A DNA stretch of 64,000 bases, taken from positions 44,110,501 to 44,174,500 of the forward strand of contig NC_088349.1 in assembly GCF_036884655.1 (NCBI RefSeq), written 5' to 3'. This document shows positions 1-12,080 of the stretch, piece by piece (the stretch's first letter is position 1; every line of letters starts with the position of its first letter). Source of the stretch: Musa acuminata AAA Group (taxonomy: Eukaryota > Streptophyta > Magnoliopsida > Zingiberales > Musaceae). Both the position numbers and the translations under genes were made by a program. The notes under the pieces were generated by a model. It ran no database searches, was not told where the DNA came from, and worked only from the letters and a program-made list of their open reading frames with translations.

Positions 1-350
1 GGGTGTAAAATAGTGATTGGCCTTCGCCTATTGAAGGAAGGCCTCTAGTGGACGTCAGTGACCTCGTCGGAGGAGGAAGCCAAAAGTGGATGTAGGTCAC
101 GTTGACGAACCACTCTAAAACTCTGGTTTGCATTTACTTATTGCTATTTACCTTACTGCAAACCTCCATATGTGCTTTACTTCCTCATTACTTTTGCTGC
201 ACACCTTTACGAACATGCTTTCAAGTTAAGTTTCCGAAATCGATTTTACGTCGGAAACCGGTTTTAACGAAACGAAGTTTTTGAAGACGTAGTTTTTATC
301 CGCTGCACTAATTCACCCCCCTCTTAGTGCCGACTCTTGATCCTAATAAA
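1..350 (+). mobile_element. 3' part of a SIRE-type Copia LTR (fragment)
   Basis: The segment resembles the 3' portion of the LTR at 44832-45880 in this window: both have a 'ttcgcctattgaa' block followed about 70 bp later by a 'gtggatgtag' / 'gaaccact' block. It then ends in a 'ttcacccccctcttagtgc' motif, which is typical of the 3' end of SIRE/Maximus Copia LTRs in plants. The start of the LTR lies left of the window. A 60-codon reading frame here is an LTR artefact, not a gene. Confidence 0.6.
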
Positions 351-1127
351 TAAGATATTTATGCTCAGTATATTTTACTAGATATGTCTTAGTAGAATGA
401 CATTGTTGTAAAATAAAATTATACCCTTATAGATATAATTACAAACATGACAAGCTGTTCTTCTATACTCATATCAATGTAAGGTTAAGCTTGAAGTACA
501 ATTATGTATATTTTAAATAAGGTTTTTAATAAGTCAGTTTTATTAATTTCATTTGAGTTATGACTAAATGAAAGTAGATTTAATATTTTTTATTTTTTTT
601 ATTATTTATCTAAAAATATAATCAATATATATTTTATTATCCTAATCATAAACGAGGATAGTTGAATTTGATAATGTAATATTCTTAGACAATGATAAGT
701 AAGTGCAAGTGAAAATTTTAAATTTTGATCTTGATGTTGATGAGACACAAATTCATACTTTTTATTATTTTCTATTCGAAAAGCTATTATTTCTCAAATC
801 ACTAAATGGTTTGATGAAGATAAATAATAAAATAGTATTAATAAACTCTCACATATTGTTGATATCGCTATTGATGAACTTGTATAACAACCACAATGGA
901 TAGTTTTGAGAATATCTTAAAGAGAAAGGAGATCTATTATTTCTGATAATTTTGTAATATATATATAAGAATCATATTATGATATAAGAATCAAAAAAGA
1001 TTCTTTATCGTTTTCATACACCAAAAAAAGTAATAATTCTAAAAAGTGATGTATTCTAATAAAGAGAGTTAAAATCAATAAACTAGAATGGTATCTAATA
1101 ACTCGTTAAATTATCCAATAATTATAA

Positions 1128-1188
<61 letters not shown>

Positions 1189-1270
1189 TCTTTAACATGA
1201 CTTAAAGAATAATGTTAAATGATATAAGGTTAGACTTGTGATTCAACATTTTTCTCAGAAAAAAAATTTA
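351..1270. other. AT-rich stretch without a gene; microsatellites
   Basis: No coding signal is recognised. It includes a (TTA)n tract followed directly by an (AT)n tract at about 1130-1188. It may be the decayed upstream part of the Copia element that becomes recognisable from about 1270. Confidence 0.5.
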
Positions 1271-2520
1271 TGAGACAACAACCATAATGAAAATTTTTCT
1301 TTGGTTCTAAAAGGGACTTATTGAGGATCGTCAAATGAAAATAACTTTTTTGAATAGAAAAAGAATAAAAAATTTTGATATATATTTTGAAAATATATTT
1401 ATGACCCTAAATAAGCTTTTAGATAATAGTATATAAGTTGATGATATCATTATTTTCTTCATATTTAAAAATATTATTTATTAGTATTTATATCTAAAGG
1501 TTAGTGAAAGTTAGTTTATTATATTGATGTTGTATATGAGTGATATTTTACTTATTAATAGTGATTTTGATTTATTATACAAAACCAAGTAATTTTCCAT
1601 CAAGAATATTAAGATAATTGATATGATTGAGACAACTTATGTTATTAGGATAAAGACATCTAGAGGTACATTTTAATGATTGCTAAAACTATGTCTCAAA
1701 AAGGGTATATTGATCAAATTTTAGAGAGATTTAATATATAATTTTGTTTAACAATTATTTCATCCATAACCATTTATGAAAATTTTAATCAAAGCTAGCA
1801 TTTTTAAAATAACTTAGAAAATAATTAAATAAAATAAAAATATTTCTTATGGATATGTTGTCAAAAATATATTATATGCTCAATCCTATTTTAGACCAAT
1901 TATTAGTTATGTACCCAAAATATTAGGTATATATTATAGTTAGTCATGAATGAAATATCAGAATGGTGCAAAGGAAGGTAAAAATATATTTGTATGGGAC
2001 AAATGATTATTTACTTATATATAGATGATTACATCGACTTGAAATGATAAAATTTTTAGATATTGATTCTATAATTTATTTGGATAGCAGAAAATTCACT
2101 TTATGATTTATATCTATATTATTTAAAAGATAAATTTATAAAGAAAAGTATAAAGCAATGGTTATTTCTATTGTTGATAATAAAGTTTGATTTTGTGATA
2201 TGCTTTGAGGCTACTAATTAAGTTTTATGACCGTAAAATTTTATTTATGACTTAATGTAGTTGAACTCAATTATCAAATCATTAAAGATATTTTATGATT
2301 ACTATAATAGTTTTATTGCATATACTAGAATGATTCTGAGCATATCCACGTAAAGTACTTGATGGTTAGAGAAATAGTTAAGAAACAACTAATATCATAT
2401 GAGAATCTAAGTTGCATTGTATTGATTATTAATCCATTTACTAAGGCCTTACAATTTAAGGTATTTTAAAAAATATTTTTTTTTAGTATATTTCTGAGCA
2501 ATCCATAAAAGGTTATAGTA
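1270..2520 (+). pseudogene. Heavily decayed Ty1/Copia pol (reverse transcriptase to RNase H)
   Basis: Fragments of a Copia polyprotein read in the right order on the plus strand with many stops and frame changes. Near 1330 there is a VKMKITFLN stretch (RT, equivalent to VKTAFLNG). At about 1520-1570 comes the catalytic region, with LYVDD-like codons followed by ILLINSD. At about 1620-1735 there are TTYVIRIK and GYIDQILERFNI. A YLMVREIVKK ... INPFTKAL stretch at about 2350-2460 is the RNase H end. The family tie (Copia RT, connection, RNase H) is established knowledge. The specific lineage cannot be told. It is clearly dead and enriched in A+T relative to functional copies. Confidence 0.65.
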
Positions 2521-4904
2521 ATGCATGTTTGAGTATTGATATTTTCATTTATATAATTGAAATTATTTATTTTTTGTTCAAATTTATATATTATGATTAA
2601 ATATGATAATAGGATTATCTTTATAAGATAAATTACATATGTCATTTTAGATTGTATTAAGAAAGACTAACAATGTCACAGTACATAAAAGGAACTATGA
2701 CATTGATGACATATAATCTTTATGACTCGCATTAGTAGTTAGACTTAATATAATATTATTATATTTATTAGACTTATTGACCTATATTTTTAAATTCATA
2801 TGCGTATAAAATATTTTTTCAAAATTTTAGAATCCAATTGATAATATTATTTTTAAAATAAATTTAATTTTTATTTATTTTGATTTTAAATATTTTTATT
2901 TTATATTTTAACAATTAATAGGTCAGAGAATATTAAATTATATAGTCTTATTTAACTTTGGTTAGATATATTAAATATCTAATTAAATTATGATTAAAGT
3001 TATTGATGAAGTCTACTTATTTTAGGATACTTTATGAGATTATGGTAAAGATGCTCCTAATTATTTCTTCTTAGACCCTATACTCTCATCCATATATTGA
3101 TTGAATCTTCCACGGATTTACAAATCATATAGACATTTTCTTCAACTCTATGAAATATTAGGTTCTATAAAAAATAAGAAGAGAGAACATGATGAGTCTA
3201 ACATTATATAGTAACATTTGATGACAAATGTATTTTGTTGATTATCATATCTAAAGGTATGCATCATCTTTCTTAGATCTATGATATTTAAGATTTCAAT
3301 CTTGATATTAACTTATTTTGTATTATAATTTTTATTTTATATAGAATCTAAATTCGATAAAATTTTAAATATTAAAAATAAAATAATTCGATCGTTAAAA
3401 AGTAAACTGATCATTAAAGAAAAAACAACACCATAGTCAGTTAGAGAAAAATAGTTTGGTGATATTGTCTGAAACAAAGTTCAAATTTAGAAAAAAATAT
3501 ATATATATATAAAATTTAACGCAAAAAAGATAATTGTATAACCAACCTCAGGTACTTAGAGGTTATTAATTTGATAGTAAATAACATTAAACAGTAAAAA
3601 TTTGTTGTGACATTATATGGATATTATGACTACCCATTTTGTCAGTCGATTAAATCGTACTCCAATTCCTATGAGTCGTCACATTTTATTTTTCTATATT
3701 TTATATCATTAAAAAAAGGCCAAACAATATTTACGGCTACCTATTTGATATATAAAGTGGAATTCTAAAACGCAAAACAATAGTTCGATGTTGTGTGCAC
3801 ATTGTTATGTATTGCGTTCTAATATTAATGTTTATACGGTCAAATCGAGATAGATGATAATAGATACCCCATATTGGCCTTTTTTTTATGTACAATTATT
3901 TTTCTTTCTCAGAGTGGTAACACATGGCAAGATTTTCTTAACAAAAACAGAAAAGAGTATATTAGATATTAACTAGGTAAAGAGTTACAAAGATCACTCA
4001 CAAAATCAGAGTGGATTAGAACAGAAAATGGGCAACCCATTGCCTTCCCAATAATCATGAGAAATCAGAACTTTCAAAAAAGAAAACCAAAAGAATACTC
4101 ATGGATTAATAATAAAAAAAACTAAAAAATCAAATTCTTTAAAAAAATTACAAGGCTTTAGAGTTATCCTCACTTAGACAATCTCCACATACACCCTTTT
4201 ACATAAACTCGGGAAACTTTTCCATCAATCATCTTTGATAACCCTAGTGAAAACCCTTAAAAGCATTCAAAGTGTCTTGTCTCTCTCTCTTTCATAAAAA
4301 AAATTAGAAACAAATCATAATTCACCAAAGAATATCAATTTAATTAGGACTCTCTTAAATAATTTAAATATAATTATGACTTCTAAATACACATATCTAA
4401 CAAATATATTTTTGAATGGACCCATATAGTTTTACCCTCTCGGGATAGACTCTAAAAGGTACCTATGATGATAAAAGATGACTCATACACTTATAATACC
4501 TTGATTCTCTTATTTATTAAGTAATATTAGATTAAACATGCTTATTATTAGTACTTTAGACCAATTTGATTCTATCATTGTCAAAGGAGAATTTTCGGCC
4601 AATTCAATCGTATTATTGCTTGGCTTGGGGTGTCGGTTGATTCATTATGGCTATGTCACATGAGATTCCTTTTGTCATGTAGAGTTAAGCCATGTGATGA
4701 ATTTGCCAACGTATCCGGTCGGTCACATATATGAGGTGTTTTCATTGCCTCAACTTATTATCGGCATGTCATTTTGATAATTGTGCCACATTTAATCAGA
4801 TACAATTCTAGTGTTTCATAATGGTAGCTTTAGATCATTCTCGTCCAAATTAGTACTGCCACCTCATAAGACCAGGTAGACTATCGGGGGTAAATCATCT
4901 ATTC
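2521..4904. other. AT-rich intergenic sequence, nothing recognised
   Basis: About 2.4 kb with no open frame of note, no RNA gene and no clear repeat end. It could be further decayed retrotransposon sequence. Confidence 0.4.
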
Positions 4905-5492
4905 TGTTGAGGAAAATTCTTCCTCCTAATTTGTATAAATATGAGAGGGACATGTTAATGTATTTAAGCTAAAGCTACTTCAATAAAGTTTCTTCAATAA
5001 TTCTTCTTGTCTTCTATTCTTTCCATCATGGTATCAGAGCCATTTACCTAGAGCAAGTTCTCTTCTCGCTGTCGACTCATCACTGTTACTTCTCCACCTC
5101 CGACGGTAAAAAAAAAGGCTTTCTACTATTGCTTTTCCGTCGTCAGGCCGTCGGTGCGATAAATCATTCCTCCTCGGTGAACGATAACTATCTTCTCCAC
5201 TGTCACTTTACGCCAACGTTTGTTCCCTTCCGTTGTAACGTCTCTAGTGTTGTGCTCACCAGCACTGCCCCACCTTTCCTCTTCTGTTGCAGTTTCCTCT
5301 TCTGTTGCACCTTTATTGCAGCTTTCTCCTCTGCTGCACCTCTACTACAGCTTCCTCTTCTGTTATAATATCGCTGCAATATCGTTGCAACTTTCTCCTC
5401 TGTTGTAGTCATCGCCATCGCAACCGCAGCATTAGCAATAGCAATAATAAAGCTTCTTCAATAATTCTTCTTGTCTTTTATTTTTTCTATCA
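4905..5492 (+). mobile_element. TRIM-like mini LTR retrotransposon
   Basis: A 124-bp LTR (4905-5028) starts TGTTGAGG, has a TATA-like 'tataaat' and ends in CA. It is followed immediately by 'tggtatcagagc' (5029-5040), the primer binding site complementary to plant initiator tRNA-Met. Only about 400 bp of internal sequence follows; it lacks gag/pol and is made of imperfect CTCTTCTGTTGCA-type short repeats. A truncated 3' LTR copy occupies about 5443-5492. A 4-bp 'attc' flanks both ends (4901-4904 and 5493-5496), possibly the target duplication. This fits a non-autonomous terminal-repeat retrotransposon in miniature. The open frames inside it are low-complexity artefacts. A related solo LTR lies on the minus strand at 46548-46665. 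Confidence 0.7.
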
Positions 5493-6772
5493 ATTCCACC
5501 CGTGTAAACAACGACCTTCGCTTATTTATTTGCCTCACACTTTGATACAATTCAGAGCATTCGAGATTCTTGGATTTGACCTGACCCATTTAGAGAACTT
5601 TGGACCTCCTTCCACAAGGTCCAATATCTTTTAGGTCGTCCTCCTGCTCCGGTAGTTGGGACTCGGAAGGCAACCTTCCTCCTCTAAAGGGGTCGAAGTT
5701 GTCTTGACCGAGACGACCTCTTCAGAGGCGAACCCTCACCTCAGGCAATAGGATTTTGTAGTTCTTGATGGAGTCTTCCAACTTCGATTTTTAAATTTAT
5801 TCATATTAGGGAAGCCATTCATATTCCGACTCATGAATTTATGATAATTTATATTTTTAATTCTGACTAATTATTTTCTACATAATAGCTTAATCTAACA
5901 AGTTTTGTCGGGTTTGGTGTAATTCTGAATCGAATGGTCTCAGAACATATTTGCCCCCACACCATTTTACGTTAAGATAAACACAGAATAGGATCTCAAT
6001 TAACTCTAAATCAGTATGCTAGTTAAATAATTAGATTTTTTTCATATTTAATTTATATGGTAACAATCGAGAAAGTATAAGGTGAGACAACAAAAATGAA
6101 AAAAAATATTAGCATATAACCTTATAAATTTGTATGTAACATCGATATCTTCAATTTTCATATCCAAACTATGAGAAAAACAATTTTTTTATCATTTTGA
6201 GAGGATAATAATGTAATAGGTGAGAATTTGTTGAGTTGCCATTGTCCATGGTTCGAGATTCCATGCGTTGATTTTTTTCTCTTCGAGGTCAGTTTATTTA
6301 TTTCTCCACATCACATTTACTTTACATTTACATTTACATTTTGAGGCCATTGGATAGATGAAAACCATCCCCAAATTGAATTATATTAAGTTTCTCGCTC
6401 GGTTAGTCCATAAAAATGTGGCTATTCATAGAACTGGGGCACCAGGATGATTGTAGGGGGCCCACTGTTTCAGATATGAACTAAATGAGACTTAAAAGGG
6501 AGACAGCATCCTAAGACCATCAACTTGACATTGTATTTAATTTGGATGCCTGCAACTGATCCACCATCAATAAGATCACTATTTAGATGTTTTTCCAGAT
6601 AGCATATTACTGCCAAAAATATTAATTGCCTCTGTGTACACATACATGGTTTGGAACCTTGAAATCTATTTCAAGTATTATGGAACCATGACTCAGTGTA
6701 ACTGTCAAATTAATTTATGAATAAATAAATAATGGATAAAATAAATAGATAAACAATAACAATAATTACTAC
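5493..6772. other. Intergenic stretch without a recognised gene
   Basis: Moderately GC-rich at 5500-5750, with CCT-rich text of unknown origin, then AT-rich. No homology recognised, and no RNA gene found on inspection. Confidence 0.4.
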
Positions 6773-6859
6773 TGATAGAAGATATATTTTTATAAAATTT
6801 ATTGATATGTTTTCCCTATTTATAAAAATTAGAAGGGAGGATTTTCCTCAATAAAACAG

Positions 6860-7255
6860 CGAGATGATCCACACAAGATGGTGCTCTTGTCAAGGAAATC
6901 GATCTTGGGGCGAGAGGCTTTTTTATCACAGGGCTGTTGGTGAAGAGAATCTTGTCAGAGCTGAGAAGGCCCTTCTTGGCCACCAGGTTCTTGAAGTAAT
7001 AGTTATCAAACTTGGTCGGGCTCACGAGATCTAAGGGGCAGAGGTTCTAGTCACTGTCGGAGCGTGGGTAGCAACTCCTTAGATGAGCCGTGTATGTTAG
7101 ATCGAGGGTGAAGTCGGGGAGTCCGTTCCTGGTTTATTTGTATAGCTTATGTCGGAAACTAGTGCATCGCGGTTGCCCGATCGTGTGGTTACCGAAGAGT
7201 GCAACGAGATCATACAGGAGGAGACCACCAAGCATCGCAGAACATAAAGAGCAAG
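6860..7255 (-). pseudogene. Class III peroxidase gene fragment (captured, non-functional)
   Basis: Minus-strand translation gives DLVALFGNHTIG, the peroxidase region around the proximal heme-ligand histidine (usual form LSGxHTIG). It continues with RCTSFRHKLY, GLPDFTLD, a CYPRS block, then VSPTKFDNYYFKNLVAKKGL and LSSDKILFT. This order and wording are diagnostic of the last third of plant secreted class III peroxidases (heme oxidoreductases using H2O2, apoplast or vacuole). The frame has stops (one between Y-K and T-R near 7135, one after PRSDSD near 7055), and homology ends after LFTN, so the C-terminus is missing. Upstream exons with the distal histidine are not seen. No intron interrupts the recognised part. 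It sits between the two LTRs of the small element and in the same orientation. Confidence 0.75.
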
Positions 7256-7573
7256 CATAAGAGGCAAATCACTCCTGATGGCAGAGTTTATAGACCAATG
7301 ATAGAGGTCTGCGATTACTCACTCATTACTAGTGAGGAGGGTCAACTGCAATCGGTGCATATCATAGTGTTCAGCTAAGTTCAGCGGTCGGAAAGGCAAC
7401 GGCAAGATGCGCCTAGTGGCCGACTTTAGAGTCAGGGAAAATGTCTATGCGGATATGACAGTTAGTGAGGAAGAAAATCCGATCTTTGCAAAGTACAATG
7501 ATGTCACCGGAGCTCCCAAGAAAGACAGGAGATTAGATGATTGGTTGTCAAGAAGCTCATTGCACTAATACTA
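7256..7573. other. Host-like sequence of unknown origin inside the LTR element
   Basis: The composition is GC-richer than the surroundings and looks protein-coding in places: plus-strand 7407-7560 stays open for about 50 codons and contains RLVADFRVRENVY and GAPKKDRRLDDWL. I do not recognise a family. It may belong to a second captured gene or to upstream peroxidase sequence too altered to see. Confidence 0.35.
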
Positions 7574-7666
7574 TAATAGAAGATATATTTTTATGAAGTT
7601 TATTGATATATTCATCTTATTTATACATATTATGAGAGATGATTTCTCTCATCAAATTAGCGAGAT

Positions 7667-7785
7667 TTCCTCGGTTGGAGAAATCTTATATAAAATTTTG
7701 TTATTTTGTTGAGGGTAATCCTCTCTCCTATATAAATAGGAATAATATATCAATAAATTTGATAAAATATATCTTCAATCAACTA
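7667..7785 (+). repeat. Inverted LTR copy next to the small LTR element
   Basis: 7710-7785 (TGTTGAGGGTAATCC ... TATATCTTCAATCA) is a plus-strand version of the LTR that ends at 7666 in minus orientation. Together 7574-7785 form a large imperfect palindrome with arms of about 75-85 bp. It could be a separate solo LTR inserted head-to-head or a fold-back derivative. Confidence 0.5.
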
Positions 7786-8673
7786 TTATTAAAAAATAAT
7801 TTTCTTTATTATGTGTAGACTGATAGGATGTTCCATCACTGGATGCATCATTAATTATTTGACATGTCCTCCTTTATTCTTTTTGGCTTAGTCAAATCTG
7901 CAACATGATCTTAAATATGATATTAGCCAAACGACAATTATTTGTTCATAAACAATAGAAATCTTATTTGTTACAACATATTTAAACAGTCACGCATACT
8001 TGAAGGATTTGAAATCATCGTAATTGTGGAAGGCTGCATAATCTTTTCTCGAGGAACAAAGCCTTCATCAGGAATATAGTGTAACCCAAGTGATCATCAC
8101 TTTGCATCAGGTACTACATAAGCAACCATAGAGCAAGCAGGTTATAGGGCTAAAACCAAGGTTCATAAATCCTTAAATGTGAATAAATATCTCTACACGC
8201 TACAACAAAGATTTGGATGTCTTTGAAAGGCCGAAACATTCTCGTGCTGATTTTAGTAGAATCAATTTGTCATGATTCAGTCCATTGAGATATCTGTCTC
8301 ATTAAACTGTGGAGCTTAGACCATTGACCTAAAATATTTAATCTCAAGTTAATCATAATAAACTCATTTTGGTTCTTGTAAGTTTTGTCAAGTTTTAATC
8401 AACTTCTTATACTTTCTCACCTAAGAGTTCGATGTCCTTATCAAAGATTAACATAACGTATGATGATGCACATTAGATATAACTCGAACTAATATAGTTT
8501 CTGCTTAGTAGCAGCTCCATGGTGATGATGGAGATGATGTGCTCTCTAGCTAGCCTCATTAGTAAGTAGTTTATTTCTACTTAAACCTCTCATAATATTG
8601 AATAATCTCTAATATTATTTATGGTGATTTGACTCACAATACAAATTGACTTATTAATTTATTTAGCGTAAAC
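7786..8673. other. Intergenic stretch, nothing recognised
   Basis: AT-rich sequence with no supported gene. 8000-8540 is somewhat less AT-rich, but I could not assign it to any family on either strand. Confidence 0.4.
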
Positions 8674-10801
8674 TATAATCAAATCAAATATTTAATTTAA
8701 TAATCAATTTTTATTTTCTTATTTATCATTATAATTTAAAAAATATTAATCTTATTCTTTTATTTATCATTGTGAATTAGGAAATAACTATTAAGCATTC
8801 TAAATACGATAATATCATATTTATTAATATATTAAATAAAAAAATAATTTATATTAAATAAATATAAAATTTAAGAAAAAAATTCTTTAATGGAGGCTCA
8901 CCTCCTCCTATCTAAGGAGAGAGGTTTCTATCTTTCATTCATCACCTAGCCCAACAATAGGAACAAGGAATTACATCATGTTGAGGAGAGATAGGTTTGC
9001 ATATCTTTCTTGAAAATAAAAGTTTTTATTTTGATTCCTTAAATATTAAAATTTTTATAATTTTAAAACATTTATCAACCCTTTTAATGTCAAAATATTT
9101 ATTATTAGATTAAAATATATTATATAAAGCTTTTAAGGGATTCTTCAATCCTCTTTAAAGGTTTTTATTTTGGATTTAAACATAATGAAATTATACTGAA
9201 TATAGAATATTTAATTTTTCATATTAGGATTAAGAATGTTATTTACTTGGATTGCAGTTTATCTTTTAATCTTATTTGGATTAAAATATACTATGAGTAG
9301 TTCAAAAAAAAAATTAATCCTTTAAATATTAAAATTTTTATTGTTAGATTATAATATATTATATAATTTTTCTTATCCCTTTTAATATTTAAAATTTTAT
9401 TGTTTGATTCGATCATGTTGAAATTATTCATATCATATGTATTGAAAGTATGATTTCTAATTAATTAAAAATGTCATTTCCTTATATTAGAGTTTATATT
9501 TCAATTTTATTTTTTAATTTGTTATTATGTTTAAATATATTATTATTAGTGAATATATGTTGTCATGATTCGATATTGATGAAATTCGATAGAAATAGGG
9601 TTAAAACAACTCACAAGCCAAACCCAACCTATAAGTCAGGCCATAGCCCACTGGTTAGGCCTAGTTAGCAAACAAAACCCAATCCATAGGCTAGGCCCAA
9701 CCCGTGGGTTAGGCCCTAGCTCGTAGGCTAACCTAGCCCAACCCAACATGGGTAGTCATGTATGACGCATATGACCAGTCCATGGGTCAAGAGTGGCCCA
9801 ACCTAGTGTGATGCACATGACTAGTATATGGGTTGGCCCAGCATAGCCTAATATTTTTATTAGATTTAAGCCCAAATATTGATTGAAACTAAATCGGACT
9901 TGATTAGTCTAGATCGATTCAGGGTGATTCTGAATTGATTGACTTATTCAAATTAGTTTTACCTAATTTGAACCTAATATAGTTCAAATTATACTAGTCT
10001 AGGGTAGTTCCAAACTAGTTAAATGAGAATTAGAGATTAGTTCAACTAGATTCTAGTTAAATCGAGTTTAATGTGATCGATTGATCTAGGATTCAAGTCA
10101 ATTGAGCGCTATTGGTAGTATTTGACATAAATGATGTTTAAAAGAGATGCTTATGATGTGTTATTTTATCCCGACATAGACATGACCAGTATGTGATAAT
10201 GTTTTACCCCGTTGAGGGTAGGTAAGGCGATTCTCTTCGGGGATTAGCGGGCCATCAGACATAACGGTTGGACGATTCCTCCATCCGCTGTTGGGAGGAA
10301 CGTGTCCCCACTTTGGCAGGTGAGGGACACCACTCCATCCGCTATTAGGAGTGTGATATGAGTTTGCCTCCATCCACTATTGGGAGAACACAAACTCATC
10401 CCATAGGATAAAGTCTCTCTATCTACTATTGGGGGAGTGTTCCTTCGGGTATTTAATATACGCTAATGAGATGGTTAATTTTTTATTATGTATTCATTTT
10501 GAGTTAATTTTGGGGTTCCTATTCAGTGTTGTTAAATTTTTTTTTTTTTTTTTTTTAGAGCAACCTCCCACTAGCACTAAATCAGATTCTAATGGAGAGC
10601 GAACCTTCTTCTACCACTAGGTAGAGCCACTTGGATGATTCACCGAGTTAACATCACTATGTTTACTTTTAAACTTATGATTTGATGAATAAATTAATTA
10701 TAATAAATTTTTATAAATTATGAATAAAGTGATGTTTATCTACTTAGCTCTGAATGTGTGGAAAGATGTGATCCTAAAAAAAAAAAATCCTAGATGTGAT
10801 A
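8674..10801 (+). repeat. 5' LTR of the Gypsy element
   Basis: Paired with 15395-17487. It contains a stretch of short pyrrole-like GGCCCAACC repeats (about 9610-9840) and one copy of a 142-bp module with repeated 'ccatccgctgttggga'-type words (about 10239-10380). It is followed after 8 bp by 'tggtatcaga' at 10810, a match to the start of the initiator tRNA-Met primer site. The open frames inside (near 9471-9668, 10161-10373 and 10429-10620) are chance frames. Confidence 0.8.
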
Positions 10802-10809
10802 TCTTTTTA

Positions 10810-12080
10810 TGGTATCAGATAATGGTCTAGAGTCTGTAGGTGTTCAAGTCCCTTGATTGATTTTGACCGATAATTGTCTTTAACCTATTATAGGAGTAAT
10901 GGAGCTAATTCTAGAGAATAGCGATCTTGTCGGTTAGGGTGCTTGTGGTCACAATGCTACTAGTCTACCACTCGGAGAGATATTCGAGCAAACAATAACT
11001 TTGAAGTTCCACGCATCGTAGAGCAAACTCAGTCCTCACGTACACTTATCACTGATTATGTGCCAACTTCTCCGACTTCACAAAGTTCATCTCATGCCCT
11101 AGCACCCGTCAATGTTCCAAATGACATACACAGAGTCCTCAATACTATTAAGGGATACTTTGAGCATCAAGAGGAGCAAGATGGAGTTCCGCGGGGTGGA
11201 AATAATACCTTGGATTACTTTAATATATTGAGACCACTAGTTTTTGAGAGCAAACCAGATGTAATATTTGCTGGACGTTAGATTCGTCAAGTGGAGAAGA
11301 TATTCGAAGCTATCAAATGTAAGGAAAATCAGAAGGTGCCTTTCGCTTCGTTTCTTTTGGAAGGAAAAGCAAACACATGGTGGATCTAAGAAATGAGGAT
11401 GTTAGAGGCCGGAGGTAATATGGTGACTTGGGAGCAATTTAAGGATGCATTTTATGAGCAGTTCTTTCCTGATTTAGTTCACTTTGAGAAGCAACAAGAG
11501 TTCTTTAGCATCCACTAGGGAAGTAGAACTATAATGGAATATGATCATTAGTTGGCCCAATTCTCTCCACATATTGCTTTCAATGAAAATCAAAGAGCTC
11601 GTTATTTTGAGAGGGGACTTTGATCGTCAATTAAAAAGTCCGTTATAGTATTGATTTAACAAATATATGCTGAAGTGTTAAATCGAGCTCTAGTAGTGGA
11701 GAAATTAGATAATGAACTACAACAAGCAAAGAATCAAAAGCGATCTTTTAGTACTACACCATCTGCCTATGTGGGATCACATTCTAGACCCTCAAAAAAA
11801 GGCAAAGGCAAATAGTTAGGCATCAATAAGTAGGAGCTCTTAGTAATTAAGTCATCATAAGATGTTGTTTCTATAGGAAGATAGATCATGTTTCCACCTC
11901 ATGCCCCATGGGATAGTATGTACGTTTTTATTGTCAACAACCGAGGCACATGTCAAAGGACTACCCTCGGAAGCAACATCAATACCGAGCTCCACCCCAA
12001 ACAATTAGACAGCAATAGCTAGGACCTAGAGAGGGAGGTCAAGCGAGAGTCTATGCACCGACCCATCAAGATGTTGAACC
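10810..12080 (+). pseudogene. Gypsy gag region (broken)
   Basis: After the primer site, translation pieces on the plus strand match a retrotransposon gag capsid region. There is VEKIFEAIKCKENQKVPFA followed by FLLEGKANTWWI near 11290-11390, then TWEQFKDAFYEQFFPD near 11430-11470. A poorly preserved Cys/His zinc-knuckle region may lie at about 11860-11960. Several stops sit where CAG or TGG codons are expected (for example TAG after ANTWWI and within 11510-11650). The product would have packaged element RNA. It is not functional. Confidence 0.7.

Larger units (their letters stand above)
6773..7666 (-). mobile_element. Small minus-strand LTR element carrying host gene sequence
   Basis: Two direct repeats of about 90 bp (6773-6864 and 7574-7666) both start T(G/A)ATAGAAGATATATTTTTAT and end near 'gcgagat'. 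Read on the minus strand, the left copy becomes TGTT..TTGAGGAAAA, a TATA-like 'tataaatagg', and an end in TCTATCA, similar to the TRIM LTR at 4905. Just inside the right repeat, 7562-7573 matches the reverse complement of the tRNA-Met primer site at 9 of 12 positions by eye. That makes the right repeat the 5' LTR and transcription leftward. The roughly 700-bp interior has no retroviral genes and instead holds a class III peroxidase fragment in the same orientation. Confidence 0.55.

Noticed and set aside
5129..5634. Several overlapping frames on both strands
   Set aside because: All arise from the short CTCTTCTGTTGCA-like repeats inside the TRIM element. Low complexity and no family resemblance.
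6245..6275. tRNA T-arm-like 'ggttcgag' sequence
   Set aside because: The stem and loop sizes do not fit and no matching D-arm or acceptor stem is nearby.
10805..10860. tRNA-like words ('ggtatcaga' and 'gttcaagtccc')
   Set aside because: This is the retrotransposon primer binding region directly after the LTR; no cloverleaf can be drawn.
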